64,000 bases of DNA, from the NCBI GenBank assembly GCA_017610225.1, contig JAFCCM010000003.1, positions 1-64,000 of the forward strand, written 5' to 3'. The position numbers and the translations under genes are program-made. Position 1 is the first letter of the stretch. Every line of letters begins with the position of its first letter. Positions 1-7,560 of the stretch are shown here, in pieces. Source of the stretch: Candidatus Aenigmatarchaeota archaeon (lineage in GTDB: Archaea > Aenigmatarchaeota > Aenigmatarchaeia > CG10238-14). The notes under the pieces are model-generated. The model saw nothing but the letters and a program-made list of their open reading frames with translations. It was not told the origin of the DNA and searched no databases.

Positions 1-713
1 GTTACATTTTTTTTAAATGGTATATATGGTATTGCATTAAGTTTATTAACAATTTTTAAATTCTTTTTAGAAGAATACGCTTTATCAGCCATTATTGTTT
101 CAATATCAAAATTATAATTAGTTTTTTCAATTAAAGGTTCAAATTGTTTAGAATCAGCACTATATCCTTTTATGATTTCAATTGCAGTTATGATGTTTGT
201 TTTGACACCACTTGTAATGTGTGCTTTTTTGAACATCCTAGCTTTTACTTTACTTGTTGGTTTCCATTTTATATCACACCAACGATTAAATATACTTGTG
301 CTGAATCCAGAACTATCTACTGCAAAATTATGTTCAAAGTCTTTTAATGGTTTTGCCGAAACCGAAACTAATTGTTTTAATAAATCTGTAATGTTTGAAT
401 CCTTTAAATAACCAATAATTGTATTAAAATGAGGTACTTTTGAAATATATTTTTGTCGTTGTGCATAATTTAACATTGATATTGTTCTTCGACTACTTTT
501 TCCAATATACACTTTAACCATACAACAAAATAACATTTCAGATAAAGCTTTTTTTGGTCTACCTATAGTTATTTGTTTTTCATTGTTTGGTATACAATTA
601 AGAATTTCATATAATAATTCTTGAAAAATTAAATATTCGTTAGTCTGTGCAAGATTATAATTATGCCAATCACGTTTTTCTTTTGAATACTCAATAATTG
701 TATTTTGTTTCAT
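1..713 (-). CDS. DDE transposase, 3' part beyond the window edge
   Basis: The minus strand is open from an ATG at 713 to the window edge (about 237 codons). The reading contains an early lysine-rich region with IGRPKKALSEM, then AVDSSGFS with a likely first catalytic Asp, and IMADKAYSSKKN with a likely second Asp, the spacing and wording of IS4/IS5/IS1182-type DDE transposases. The third catalytic residue would lie outside the window. Function would be cut-and-paste transposition of its own insertion sequence. No terminal inverted repeat could be confirmed on the right side. Family assignment within the DDE group is uncertain. Confidence 0.8.
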   Translation of the reverse strand, partial: MKQNTIIEYSKEKRDWHNYNLAQTNEYLIFQELLYEILNCIPNNEKQITIGRPKKALSEMLFCCMVKVYIGKSSRRTISMLNYAQRQKYISKVPHFNTIIGYLKDSNITDLLKQLVSVSAKPLKDFEHNFAVDSSGFSTSIFNRWCDIKWKPTSKVKARMFKKAHITSGVKTNIITAIEIIKGYSADSKQFEPLIEKTNYNFDIETIMADKAYSSKKNLKIVNKLNAIPYIPFKKNV

Positions 714-823
714 ATTATCATCTTTAAATTATAACCTAAAAGTACTGATAAAATAACAACATAAAATAACCACTCACGTTCGTTCATAACTATCACATCA
801 AGATAAAATATTGTATATAATTT

Positions 824-886
824 CGTCCTATTATTATATCTAATAATATATAGCAGGTATAACTTTAAATACTTAATGTTAATAGG
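824..886. promoter_or_regulatory. inverted repeat upstream of AbrB-like gene, probable operator
   Basis: CGTCCTATTA (824-833) and its perfect complement TAATAGGACG (877-886) flank 43 bp. A third half-like copy, TGTCCTAATG, lies at 927-936 and overlaps the start codon of the regulator at 934. Three related sites in front of a DNA-binding protein gene suggest autoregulation. Part of a transposon end is an alternative explanation because the transposase gene lies just to the left. Confidence 0.5.
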
Positions 887-933
887 ACGATTTTATACTA
901 AAAAAGAATAGTTTTATATATTATATTGTCCTA

Positions 934-1188
934 ATGTATGTTATGATTAAATTAAAAAAGGACGATTTAGAAAAAATAAAAAACGAATTAGAACAAAAAA
1001 CAGAACTATATATAAAAAACGTAAATATTATTTATGATGGACGTCAATATTCTATTAGGATTCCTGCAAAAGTCATAAAAACTATGAATATTGACTCAAC
1101 TAAAGATCAATTTCAGTTTGAACTTGATATCCCACCGAAAATTACCGAAAAACCACAATTAAAGATAATGTTGGTAAAAAATGACTAA
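934..1188 (+). CDS. AbrB/SpoVT-like DNA-binding regulator
   Basis: 84 aa. Residues 30-60 hold the pattern DGRQYSIRIPAKVIKTMNI, which matches the swapped-hairpin AbrB fold (short strand, then R-x-P-A-x-V/I followed by a helix). The N-terminal 25 residues are charged and helical. It overlaps the winged-helix gene at 1181 by 8 bp, so the two are almost certainly co-translated and may act as a regulatory pair. Inverted repeats upstream are plausible operator sites. Start at 934; an ATG at 943 is an alternative. Confidence 0.65.
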   Translation: MYVMIKLKKDDLEKIKNELEQKTELYIKNVNIIYDGRQYSIRIPAKVIKTMNIDSTKDQFQFELDIPPKITEKPQLKIMLVKND

Positions 1189-1405
1189 GTTAACTAGAAC
1201 ACAAAAAAATATAATTAACACCATGCATAGATTAAGATATCCTGCAACGATTAATGAAATTGGTGAAACTGCAGATATTAGTTGGGTTACAGTAAAATCA
1301 AATTTAAGCATTTTAAAAAAATATGATCTTGTTAATTTTAATATTAAGAAAACACAAAAAACAAGCAGAAAATATTGGTTTATAAATTATGATATTTTTG
1401 AATGA
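1181..1405 (+). CDS. winged helix-turn-helix protein
   Basis: 74 aa. RTQKNIINTMHRLRYPATINEIGETADISWVTVKSNLSILKKYDLV is a classic three-helix wHTH with the recognition helix at SWVTVKSNLSIL. The C-terminus is a basic wing-like tail. It starts inside the AbrB-like gene and is followed 7 bp later by a membrane-anchored protein, so a three-gene unit is likely. Target unknown. Confidence 0.7.
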   Translation: MTKLTRTQKNIINTMHRLRYPATINEIGETADISWVTVKSNLSILKKYDLVNFNIKKTQKTSRKYWFINYDIFE

Positions 1406-1412
1406 ATAAAAG

Positions 1413-2102
1413 ATGAATAATATGTCGATTCCAACAGTATTAAATGATTTTTTAGTAGAAGCAGGGGTTGCATTAGTTGTTGGTCTTTCGGGAATTATCA
1501 TCGAAAATAAATTACATATAATTAATATAATTAAAAAGTATTATTGTGTTATTATAAATAAAAAAGGGAAAATCACATTAAAACTAGAATATTCAAAAAA
1601 ACAAGAATTAAAACCGGAATATTCAAAAAAACAAGATTTTGAATACATAAAAGTTAAGTTTAAGAATTATTTTCGTAATAAAAAAGATTTTGAAGTTATA
1701 AACGAAACAAAAACCGTTTTTGATTTTAAATATGGTATTATATATATAAAATTAATCGATACACCAGATGACACAATATATATTAAAATGTCTGAAGGAT
1801 GTGGTATTAGAGATTTGAAAAAAGACGCAGAAGAGTTTATATCAGATCTTTCAGAATTTGATAAAATAAACTCTAATAATATATTTGGTTCATTCAATTA
1901 TTGTGAAATAACTTTATTATTACCCTATGTTTGGCGATATATTGATATTTCAAAACATAAACATTTTAGTTTAAATAGTTATTGTGTAAATTTAACAGAA
2001 CAAAATAATTTTAAATCTGAAATTGAAATAAAAATGAATAAAATAGGTGCTACAACATCATCAAAAGAAGCAATCATTCCACTTCTTGGAAAGCTTCTGT
2101 AA
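1413..2102 (+). CDS. membrane-anchored protein of unknown function
   Basis: 229 aa. Residues 8-35 form one hydrophobic segment, with the rest predicted cytoplasmic or soluble and mixed alpha/beta. EYSKKQELKP is followed at once by EYSKKQDFEY, a short internal duplication near residue 50. It follows the AbrB/wHTH pair closely. Its 3' end overlaps by 29 bp a decayed gene on the opposite strand. I do not recognise the family; an unknown defence-type membrane effector would fit the layout but has no motif support. Confidence 0.6.
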   Translation: MNNMSIPTVLNDFLVEAGVALVVGLSGIIIENKLHIINIIKKYYCVIINKKGKITLKLEYSKKQELKPEYSKKQDFEYIKVKFKNYFRNKKDFEVINETKTVFDFKYGIIYIKLIDTPDDTIYIKMSEGCGIRDLKKDAEEFISDLSEFDKINSNNIFGSFNYCEITLLLPYVWRYIDISKHKHFSLNSYCVNLTEQNNFKSEIEIKMNKIGATTSSKEAIIPLLGKLL

Positions 2103-2910
2103 GTTCATCTTCTGTTCTAATAAATAGTTTATCTTTGAGGTAGTTAAACAAGTCAAATAATTTAATGTTTGTCATAGTAGCGGATTTACTACTAATCCTA
2201 CATTCTATAGCAATAAATAAATCATATAAGTGTTTATTTGTATCTTCAAATTCAGTATAATACGAAGTTACTTTTTTAATTTCACCCTCTAAATCACTAC
2301 TTTTATTTACTTCAGTACCAAAATAAGCTTTTTTCTTTATAACCCCAGAACCATCTACCTAAGCACCCCATACATTAGAAAATTCAACAACTTCATTTAT
2401 TTTTGTTAAATCAAAATATATATTTTTAAAATTTATAATATTTTTAAATCATCTCATAAAAGAATTAGCAATTAATTTATTAGTAAATAAATATATATAA
2501 TTTGTATTAAAATCGATTATTATTTCAAAATTGTTTTTCTGTTGAAATTTATTTAAATTTTTTGTGCCTTTTGTATTTTTATTTATTATTTCTATTGTTT
2601 TTGAATCAACAGCATCATAAGTCTCTATAAGATCATCAATAAATACCCTAATTGGATGATTTGTTGTGTCAGAAATGTGTTCTGCACTATAAAAAACAAG
2701 ATTTTTTTTATCATCAAATGTATTTAATTTAACATAGGAATTTGGTTTAGTTATATCAACTGGTATAATATCTGGAAGGGTCTGTTGTGTATCTGATTTA
2801 AATTTGTTTTTTAATAAAAACGTTTTGTTTGGTCTAATTAATTGAAATACAGATAATGTTGCACCCCTATTTTTATTGAGACTTTTAATAGTTATATATG
2901 TTTCTATAAA
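2074..2910 (-). pseudogene. decayed gene with two in-frame stops
   Basis: Read on the minus strand, one frame encodes about 278 codons of ordinary-looking protein (for example RVFIDDLIETYDAVDSKT and VTSYYTEFEDTNKHLYDLF) broken by TGA at 2449-2451 and TAG at 2359-2361, with TAA closing the 5' end at 2911-2913 and no good start codon. Both stops lie in the same frame, so this is one gene that has decayed by point mutation and lost its 5' end. Function not recognised. Confidence 0.6.
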
Positions 2911-3151
2911 TTAGTAACAAATAGGTAGTGTTATAATAAAAAATGGTATAATTAACATATAACACTTAATTTTTATTTGTAAAACCAGTCAAAATAACTT
3001 GATTGAGTTTTTATTCAAAACAATATACTTTTTGTTCAGAATTGACTTTTTGTGCAAAGCTTATACTACCGATAGCTATATAAACTAATACTACTACTAC
3101 TAATATATTGTATTGGGGATTATAACCCCAAAAACTTTGAGGTAATGAAAA
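2911..3151. other. non-coding stretch with a hairpin
   Basis: No coding frame is convincing. A trinucleotide-like run (ACTAATACTACTACTACTAATA, roughly 3083-3104) precedes a hairpin at 3113-3131 with arms TTGGGG and CCCCAA and a 7-nt loop. The hairpin sits 21 bp before a broken small gene and could be a leader structure or a weak terminator. Confidence 0.4.
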
Positions 3152-3265
3152 ATGGAAATTAAAAAAACAACTTGGAACGGTGCAACAGATTAGCAGTCAC
3201 CTTATTATTTTGCTAGAATGACAAAAGGAATGTATCATAAAGATGCAATACAATATGCATCTTAA
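3152..3265 (+). pseudogene. small gene interrupted by in-frame TAG
   Basis: An ATG preceded by GAGGTAATGA opens MEIKKTTWNGATD, then TAG (3191-3193), then QSPYYFARMTKGMYHKDAI to a TAA. Total would be 37 residues if the TAG were sense. The good ribosome-binding site and sensible continuation argue that this was a real small gene with one nonsense mutation. TAG readthrough is an alternative, not supported by anything else here. Confidence 0.4.
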
Positions 3266-3369
3266 ACAAGGAAAGTGACCTATCCAATCTCGCAATTGAT
3301 AGGTTATCCCTCAATATTTCATGTGTCGTTCTGCATCGGCACATGTTATGATCATACTTCACTGACATG

Positions 3370-3429
3370 TCACTGAACTATTAACTGAATTCATTGAAGT
3401 GTTACTGAAGTATCACTGAACTATTAACT
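3370..3429 (+). repeat. 17-bp direct repeat pair
   Basis: TCACTGAACTATTAACT occurs at 3370-3386 and again at 3413-3429. Related shorter pieces (ACTGA, ATTGAAGTGTTACTGAAG) fill the space between, so the stretch looks like a small array of degenerate CACTGAA-type units just upstream of the small zinc-ribbon gene at 3438. A regulatory array is possible. Confidence 0.6.
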
Positions 3430-3437
3430 AAAACAAG

Positions 3438-3593
3438 ATGATAATAATGAAAAGTAAAACAGAAATAATACACATAAGTCTAATTTGCCCTAAATGCGGT
3501 TATGAATGGGACACGAAAAGTAAGATGTTCATGGTAACATGTCCATCATGCCTGCGTAAGTTTGATAAAAAAAAATCTAAGGAGTTGAAATGA
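3438..3593 (+). CDS. small zinc-ribbon protein
   Basis: 51 aa. Two knuckles, CPKCGYEW and CPSCLRKF, separated by 14 residues form a rubredoxin-like zinc ribbon, with a lysine-rich tail. The ATG is followed by a second in-frame ATG at 3447; which is used is unclear. It is followed 1 bp later by another tiny gene. Such ribbons usually bind nucleic acid or a protein partner; no specific role can be read. Confidence 0.6.
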   Translation: MIIMKSKTEIIHISLICPKCGYEWDTKSKMFMVTCPSCLRKFDKKKSKELK

Positions 3594-3594
3594 A

Positions 3595-3735
3595 ATGATA
3601 AATGAAAATACTAAACTAATATTGTTCGGTCTGTTCAAGGCCGATCATGAGTCCGTGACAGATATCATGACCGATGCAGTATCAATCAATGCGCTGTGTC
3701 ACAAGTTTATCGATGTTAGTGTAGACTTTTATTGA
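3595..3735 (+). CDS. 46-aa hypothetical protein
   Basis: MINENTKLILFGLFKADHESVTDIM opens a small mixed alpha/beta protein with no cysteine pair or membrane segment. It begins 1 bp after the zinc-ribbon gene, so co-translation is likely. Codons here are less AT-biased than in the 7-60 kb region (GCG, GTC, CTG used). Unrecognised. Confidence 0.4.
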   Translation: MINENTKLILFGLFKADHESVTDIMTDAVSINALCHKFIDVSVDFY

Positions 3736-3749
3736 TTCAAATGGTGTGA

Positions 3750-3971
3750 ATGATGACTAATAAAGAAAAAATTATAGATGAATTTAATTATCACAATCAA
3801 GATGAGATAACTTGTCCTTATTGTGGTTTTGAACACGGAGACTCATGGGAAGAAAGAGAAGATAGTGGTGTTATGATTTGTCATAATTGTAATAAAAAAT
3901 TTATATGGTATAGAGAATGTACAGTGACATATAATTCAGAAATAATAAAAAAAGGTGTAACTAATGACTGA
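3750..3971 (+). CDS. zinc-ribbon protein, stand-alone copy of a duplicated module
   Basis: 73 aa with CPYCGFEHGD and CHNCNKKF knuckles. It is nearly identical over its whole length to the C-terminal third of the minus-strand protein at 28285-28905 (shared stretches include NYHNQDEITCPYCGFEHGDS and KFIWYRECTV). The same ribbon thus occurs once alone and once fused to a larger domain. Start is ATG 3750 or 3753. It overlaps the next, broken, gene by 8 bp. Confidence 0.75.
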   Translation: MMTNKEKIIDEFNYHNQDEITCPYCGFEHGDSWEEREDSGVMICHNCNKKFIWYRECTVTYNSEIIKKGVTND

Positions 3972-4146
3972 AACGATTATACTCACACCAGATATCAAGA
4001 TAGTATCTAATAATAGATACAAAGAAACTCTTGAATTGACATCTATGCCTGATACGGACATGATATGAATCACTGCAACTATTGATAACACGGGTCAGAT
4101 TTGGTTTATTTCCAAGTCAGACTTGAAACAAAAGTTAGGATTGTAA
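3964..4146 (+). pseudogene. small gene with in-frame TGA
   Basis: ATG at 3964 opens MTETIILTPDIKIVSNNRYK..., then TGA at 4066-4068 after 34 codons, then ITATIDNTGQIWFISKSD to a TAA at 4144. The two halves read as one 60-residue protein; a single TGG-to-TGA or CGA-to-TGA change would explain the stop. Sequencing error is possible. Confidence 0.45.
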
Positions 4147-4150
4147 TACC

Positions 4151-4384
4151 ATGCCGACATCAAACTGTATATATAAACCCTGTCCGCGTTGTGGTCGAGA
4201 TATCATGATTGACATCAATATAACTGATTTCATTTGTAAACGATGTCAAGAAGTTCAAGATATGATACCGGCGCAACAATCACGTCCTTGTCAACGTTGC
4301 GGTCGACAGTTTCAGACAACTGATATCTCAGCCATAGATTGTCTGCGTTGCAGTCTAGAGTTACAAAATAAAAATCAAAAGTGA
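4151..4384 (+). CDS. double zinc-ribbon protein
   Basis: 77 aa with two copies of a C-x-R-C-G...C-x-R-C unit: KPCPRCGRDIM with FICKRCQEV, then RPCQRCGRQF with IDCLRCSLEL. The halves look like an internal duplication. The stop overlaps the GTG of the next gene (GTGA). Likely a small nucleic-acid or protein-binding adaptor. Confidence 0.65.
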   Translation: MPTSNCIYKPCPRCGRDIMIDINITDFICKRCQEVQDMIPAQQSRPCQRCGRQFQTTDISAIDCLRCSLELQNKNQK

Positions 4385-4530
4385 TAAATATAGATTATTG
4401 TATAAACAATTTTATGGATGGAACTGTACAGTTAGGCGAGACTGTATCAATGTTTTTTATGTTTTGTCTAGTCATAATTTTTTTCATTGGTTTTTATTTT
4501 GGGAAACGTAAACAAGGTTATTATAATTAA
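4381..4530 (+). CDS. single-TM peptide
   Basis: 49 aa from GTG 4381 (or 38 aa from ATG 4414). One hydrophobic segment, MFFMFCLVIIFFIGFYFG, followed by a basic tail KRKQGYYN. The segment closely resembles that of the peptide at 29875-29988 (MICFVIIFFIGYFYG), so the two are paralogues 25 kb apart on opposite strands. The GTG overlaps the preceding stop codon. Confidence 0.55.
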   Translation: MINIDYCINNFMDGTVQLGETVSMFFMFCLVIIFFIGFYFGKRKQGYYN

Positions 4531-4542
4531 AAAGTGATAAAT

Positions 4543-4686
4543 ATGGATAAAATAATTGAATATATTGATCAACATAACGCGATGAATTTTTTAAAAAATA
4601 TGACAACGTATCTGAATCATCTTGAATATGAAATCTATAAACGCAATGATCCTACTATATATTCAATATCACAAAAACTTAAATAG
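4543..4686 (+). CDS. 47-aa hypothetical protein
   Basis: MDKIIEYIDQHNAMNFLKNM begins an all-helical charged protein with no cysteines. A GTGATAAAT ribosome-binding region directly precedes the ATG, the arrangement seen before many genes here. Function unknown. Confidence 0.5.
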   Translation: MDKIIEYIDQHNAMNFLKNMTTYLNHLEYEIYKRNDPTIYSISQKLK

Positions 4687-4737
4687 TTCAACTGTTAAAT
4701 ATTATGGTCACAAATCTTTTGTGATACGGTGAAAGCT

Positions 4738-5157
4738 ATGGAAAATGAAACGAAAACTGAAACTGAAAACGGAACTGAAACAGGAATTGATTTTGCATCT
4801 GAAATGCAAAAAGTTAAAGAGGCTAGTACAGCGTACCTTAAATTGACGGAGGGTGCGAACACTGTACATTTCCTTGATAATGGTGGCGCGATACACATTG
4901 AAAACATCAACGGTAATGACGTTGAAAAGCGTGATTTCAAAGTTGAACATGATGGATCAAAAAAGATATATAGTATCACCACAGGTGGCAAGACATCGCT
5001 TTATGGTCAATTAATTGCATATGGTTTTAAGCATGGCTGTCTTAAAGATAAAAGTGTTATGATTCAACGTTTTGGCACGAGCAAGACCGATACTAGATAT
5101 TCAGTCCTTGATACGACCGCGAATTCTGACACGGATACTAAAACCAAAAGTATATAA
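4738..5157 (+). CDS. possible OB-fold ssDNA-binding protein
   Basis: 139 aa from ATG 4738, chosen because GGTGA ends 6 bp upstream (GTG 4729 is the longer alternative). The N-terminus is a Glu/Thr-rich low-complexity tail. The core opens YLKLTEGANTVHFLDNG, a wording that resembles the first strand of T4 gp32-like and archaeal-virus single-strand binding proteins, and ends with a Thr/Asp-rich tail. A terminator-like hairpin follows at 5224-5245. The assignment rests on pattern resemblance only. Confidence 0.45.
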   Translation: MENETKTETENGTETGIDFASEMQKVKEASTAYLKLTEGANTVHFLDNGGAIHIENINGNDVEKRDFKVEHDGSKKIYSITTGGKTSLYGQLIAYGFKHGCLKDKSVMIQRFGTSKTDTRYSVLDTTANSDTDTKTKSI

Positions 5158-5223
5158 AAAGTCCAGACTAAATAAGATATAACAATCATTTGTTACCATT
5201 ATACAGAAACTGTATATGGTTGT

Positions 5224-5245
5224 GTGAGTGGTTTTCACCACTCAC
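5224..5245. terminator. hairpin between convergent genes
   Basis: GTGAGTGGT (5224-5232) and ACCACTCAC (5237-5245) form a perfect 9-bp stem with a 4-nt loop, between the plus-strand gene ending at 5157 and the minus-strand gene ending at 5245. Symmetry and position fit a bidirectional terminator. Confidence 0.6.
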
Positions 5246-5679
5246 TATTTATCTTTTTGAGAATCAATCTGTTGCGGGTCAATTAATTTAAATAAGAAAT
5301 TCAATTTTATTTCTCTGCGTTGTATGATATGTTTTTTAATTATTGGATCAGTTTCATTTTTAAGTGCCACATCCGTTCTGGTTATTTGACTTTGAATTTC
5401 TTTTTCAATATGTTGTGTTATCATGATTTTAAATTGTTGTGGTCGACGATTCGTTCTACAGAATTGACATTTCCCGCGATATATCTGCCCGACCTCGTGA
5501 ACGATCCCACCACAGACCGCGCATTTAGTTATCTTTTTACATATTGAACATTTCTGTGTACCGTGAACCTGTACACCACATATCACGCAATATCTTATAT
5601 GTTGAAAGGTCACGCACTGACACTGTTCAGTCTTATCATGTTGTTTTCCGCATAAGTTACAAAACCGTCTATATAACAT
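5245..5679 (-). CDS. multi-zinc-ribbon protein
   Basis: 144 aa. The first 80 residues contain at least four C-x-x-C knuckles (CNLCGKQH, CVICGVQV, CSICKKITKCAVCG, CQFCRTN) in a cysteine-dense block; the remaining half is helical and charged (KIMITQHIEKEIQSQITRTD). It overlaps the upstream 92-aa gene by 11 bp. The plan, zinc head plus coiled tail, suggests an adaptor or nucleic-acid binding role. Confidence 0.6.
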   Translation of the reverse strand: MLYRRFCNLCGKQHDKTEQCQCVTFQHIRYCVICGVQVHGTQKCSICKKITKCAVCGGIVHEVGQIYRGKCQFCRTNRRPQQFKIMITQHIEKEIQSQITRTDVALKNETDPIIKKHIIQRREIKLNFLFKLIDPQQIDSQKDK

Positions 5680-5947
5680 GTTTGACGCCCTTGACTTTCA
5701 TCTTAACTGTACGTTTCAATATTTTATATAGTTCCGTGCAAGTTATGAACGGGTCATTTGTATATAGAACTAGATTACTACTATCTTTCAATGTATATTT
5801 AGTCTCAACACCGACCTTTTTAGGTTGTTTTTCAAGTTTTTGTATTGATATCCGATATCTAATATGTTGATACTTTTTAAGATCAATAAGTTTTACTGTA
5901 CTGACTTTTTTATTTGACTTCCTATATTTAGAACTCGTGGACGTCAT
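5669..5947 (-). CDS. 92-aa hypothetical protein
   Basis: A basic N-terminus (TSTSSKYRKSNKKVSTVKLIDLKK) followed by a beta-rich core that ends MKVKGVKHVI. One cysteine, no membrane segment. Co-transcribed with the zinc-ribbon gene it overlaps. I do not recognise it. Confidence 0.5.
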   Translation of the reverse strand: MTSTSSKYRKSNKKVSTVKLIDLKKYQHIRYRISIQKLEKQPKKVGVETKYTLKDSSNLVLYTNDPFITCTELYKILKRTVKMKVKGVKHVI

Positions 5948-5967
5948 TATAAAATCACATTTAATTT

Positions 5968-6081
5968 TTATTGATCTTTATTTTTCTTATAGTAATCATA
6001 TCCAAGGACGAGATTACCAATTAAAGAAATCAAAAACAGAAAGAAGTATAAAACCGCTTCCTGTTGGAATATTTCAAACAT
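5968..6081 (-). CDS. single-TM peptide, 37 aa
   Basis: MFEIFQQEAVLYFFLFLISLIGNLVLGYDYYKKNKDQ: a short amphipathic head, one membrane helix and a charged tail. It is of the same size class as the many other one-helix peptides of this window. The start lacks a strong ribosome-binding site, so it may be leaderless. Confidence 0.45.
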   Translation of the reverse strand: MFEIFQQEAVLYFFLFLISLIGNLVLGYDYYKKNKDQ

Positions 6082-6089
6082 ACAATATC

Positions 6090-6339
6090 TTATCTTTCTA
6101 GTTATATAACAATTTCGGTGTTATAACATACACTTTACTATAGGATTAGGTGTAATAATATTATAAAATATATATAATATTATTCATTTTGTGATATGTG
6201 TTATCGAATATACATTTTAGAAAACTATATAAAATCTCTAATTCTTATTTTGTATATGTAACGCCCTGAAGTTAGTCTTGAATATCTTGAATCTGTATGA
6301 CTTGCGAGAATGGATTACATAAATTAGAAAGTGAATATT
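6090..6339 (+). promoter_or_regulatory. promoter region of the structural-protein gene
   Basis: A gene-free stretch with TATATAAAA at 6226-6234, about 106 bp ahead of the start at 6340. If transcription begins about 26 bp downstream, the message has an 80-nt leader, unusually long for archaea. The leader carries GTGAAT just before the ATG. Confidence 0.5.
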
Positions 6340-6537
6340 ATGGCAAAAAAATCAAACAAAGACAGTACCCGAACGGGTATACTTGTCGCTGTTCTCTTGG
6401 TTGCTGCATTTTTCTTTGCGCAGGCAGGAGGTTTCCTTGCTATAACGGGAGCTCCCATCTCAACTACGAGCCCTGAAGTATCCGCAGCCCTAAGTGGTGC
6501 TTGTGTCGGTTTAGCGTCTACTCCAAGACATCTTTAA
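6340..6537 (+). CDS. N-terminal part of probable structural protein, frameshifted
   Basis: 65 codons from ATG 6340 (GTGAAT upstream). A basic head MAKKSNKDSTRTG is followed by one hydrophobic segment, ILVAVLLVAAFFFAQAGGF, then ITGAPISTTSPEVSAALSG. The frame then closes. The next frame (+1) is open from about 6503 and carries on into a 280-residue beta-rich protein, so the two are most likely one gene split by a one-base shift. Membrane-anchored secreted protein; codons are richer in G/C than neighbours, as in highly expressed genes. Confidence 0.6.
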   Translation: MAKKSNKDSTRTGILVAVLLVAAFFFAQAGGFLAITGAPISTTSPEVSAALSGACVGLASTPRHL

Positions 6538-6565
6538 GACATTTGATCCCATTTATCGTCTTATC

Positions 6566-7414
6566 GTGTGGGGAAATGTGACGCTTCTATCGAATGACAA
6601 GTATAACTTAGGAACGGCAGTAACAACTAAAAACATGTATAGAATCGTTGGTTCCAATACATGGCATAACGTTGCTGGTGCGGCATCTTTCAGTATTGCT
6701 GGTGGTGAGAAGATTGAACTCGTTACAGGAATAGACACAACAGACGATGACGAAGAACCGTTCGGCGCAAAGATGGATGTTATTGAGATACCTTGTTCTG
6801 AGGTACCTACAATAGATTATCTGGTGTCTAACGACGCAACTGCAGCTGAACTTACTGGTGTATACTATGATCAGTTTGGTAGACCAAACACGGCAGAAAC
6901 TTCTGTTTCCGCAGGTGACATTTTAAATGTTGGTTTCTCCTCAACTGGTATATATGAGAAAGATTTCGGTAACGCATACTGCGGCGCTATGTCCAATAGG
7001 GTAACTGTAAAATATTTGACTGCACAGGTCGATGATGTTACAGGTCTTATTGCAACAATAACACCTGCAGCTGGTTCAGAACTTTTCAGTGGCACAACTA
7101 CTGTCAGTCTTAACCCGGTCGCAACTGATCCATTAACATCTGCAACATACGGTGCAGCTACATACACACTAAAAACTTTTGAATATCCAGTAATTGAATC
7201 TAATACAAAGGTTGTAGTAAACTATGTAATCGATGTTGATGACAGCACAGCTTTGAACACAACTACAGGTCCAATAACATGGCAAATAACTGATTCCAGT
7301 ATGTACCTTGATAACAATGATAACCAGGTATATTGTGGTGTAAGTGACGAACTCGATGTCGCTATCGGTGCAACTGCATATGATGTTATTACTCCGGTAA
7401 TTGGTCAGACATAA
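6566..7414 (+). CDS. beta-rich structural or surface protein, main part
   Basis: 282 aa from ATG 6566, though this frame is open from about 6503 without a start codon. Rich in Thr, Ala, Val and Asp, with almost no Lys/Arg after residue 80: the composition of a secreted, stable beta-sandwich protein. Two or three Ig-like blocks are suggested (for example TVSLNPVATDPLTSATYGAATYTLKT). A hairpin plus T-run follows the stop. Together with the upstream fragment this would be an about 355-aa anchored protein: a virion envelope protein or S-layer-like protein. The family is not recognised. Confidence 0.55.
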   Translation: MWGNVTLLSNDKYNLGTAVTTKNMYRIVGSNTWHNVAGAASFSIAGGEKIELVTGIDTTDDDEEPFGAKMDVIEIPCSEVPTIDYLVSNDATAAELTGVYYDQFGRPNTAETSVSAGDILNVGFSSTGIYEKDFGNAYCGAMSNRVTVKYLTAQVDDVTGLIATITPAAGSELFSGTTTVSLNPVATDPLTSATYGAATYTLKTFEYPVIESNTKVVVNYVIDVDDSTALNTTTGPITWQITDSSMYLDNNDNQVYCGVSDELDVAIGATAYDVITPVIGQT

Positions 7415-7445
7415 GGTTTAATACATAGCTATTAAACTGATTTTG

Positions 7446-7483
7446 TGATATGAGAGCAATCTCATATCATTTTCTTTTTTTTT
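7446..7483 (+). terminator. stem-loop plus T-run terminator
   Basis: TGATATGAG (7446-7454) pairs perfectly with CTCATATCA (7461-7469) around a 6-nt loop, followed by TTTTC and nine more T residues. This is the clearest intrinsic-type terminator in the window and isolates the probable structural-protein gene from the giant-protein genes. Confidence 0.75.
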
Positions 7484-7507
7484 AAAAATCATGTTCATAA
7501 CAAAAGT

Positions 7508-7538
7508 TATATAAAAAGTCTAAGTTAATTTAATGTAT
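7508..7538 (+). promoter_or_regulatory. 31-bp repeated promoter, copy 1
   Basis: TATATAAAAAGTCTAAGTTA begins a 31-bp block that recurs without change at 10947-10977. It contains the TATA box and the sequence down to the expected transcription start about 22 bp before the TTG at 7561. Identical spacing to its target gene type suggests coordinated expression of the surface proteins. Confidence 0.75.
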
Positions 7539-7560
7539 TAGATATAAATCTAGCAGGTTT

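Noticed and set aside
2074..4146. Alternative genetic code or pyrrolysine TAG
   Set aside because: TAA, TGA and TAG all end other well-supported genes here (for example TAG at 25734, TGA at most gene ends), so a general recoding is excluded. Nonsense mutation is simpler.
5320..5870. Plus-strand frames opposite the zinc-ribbon genes
   Set aside because: They lack ribosome-binding sites and sensible composition, and lie antisense to well-supported minus-strand genes.
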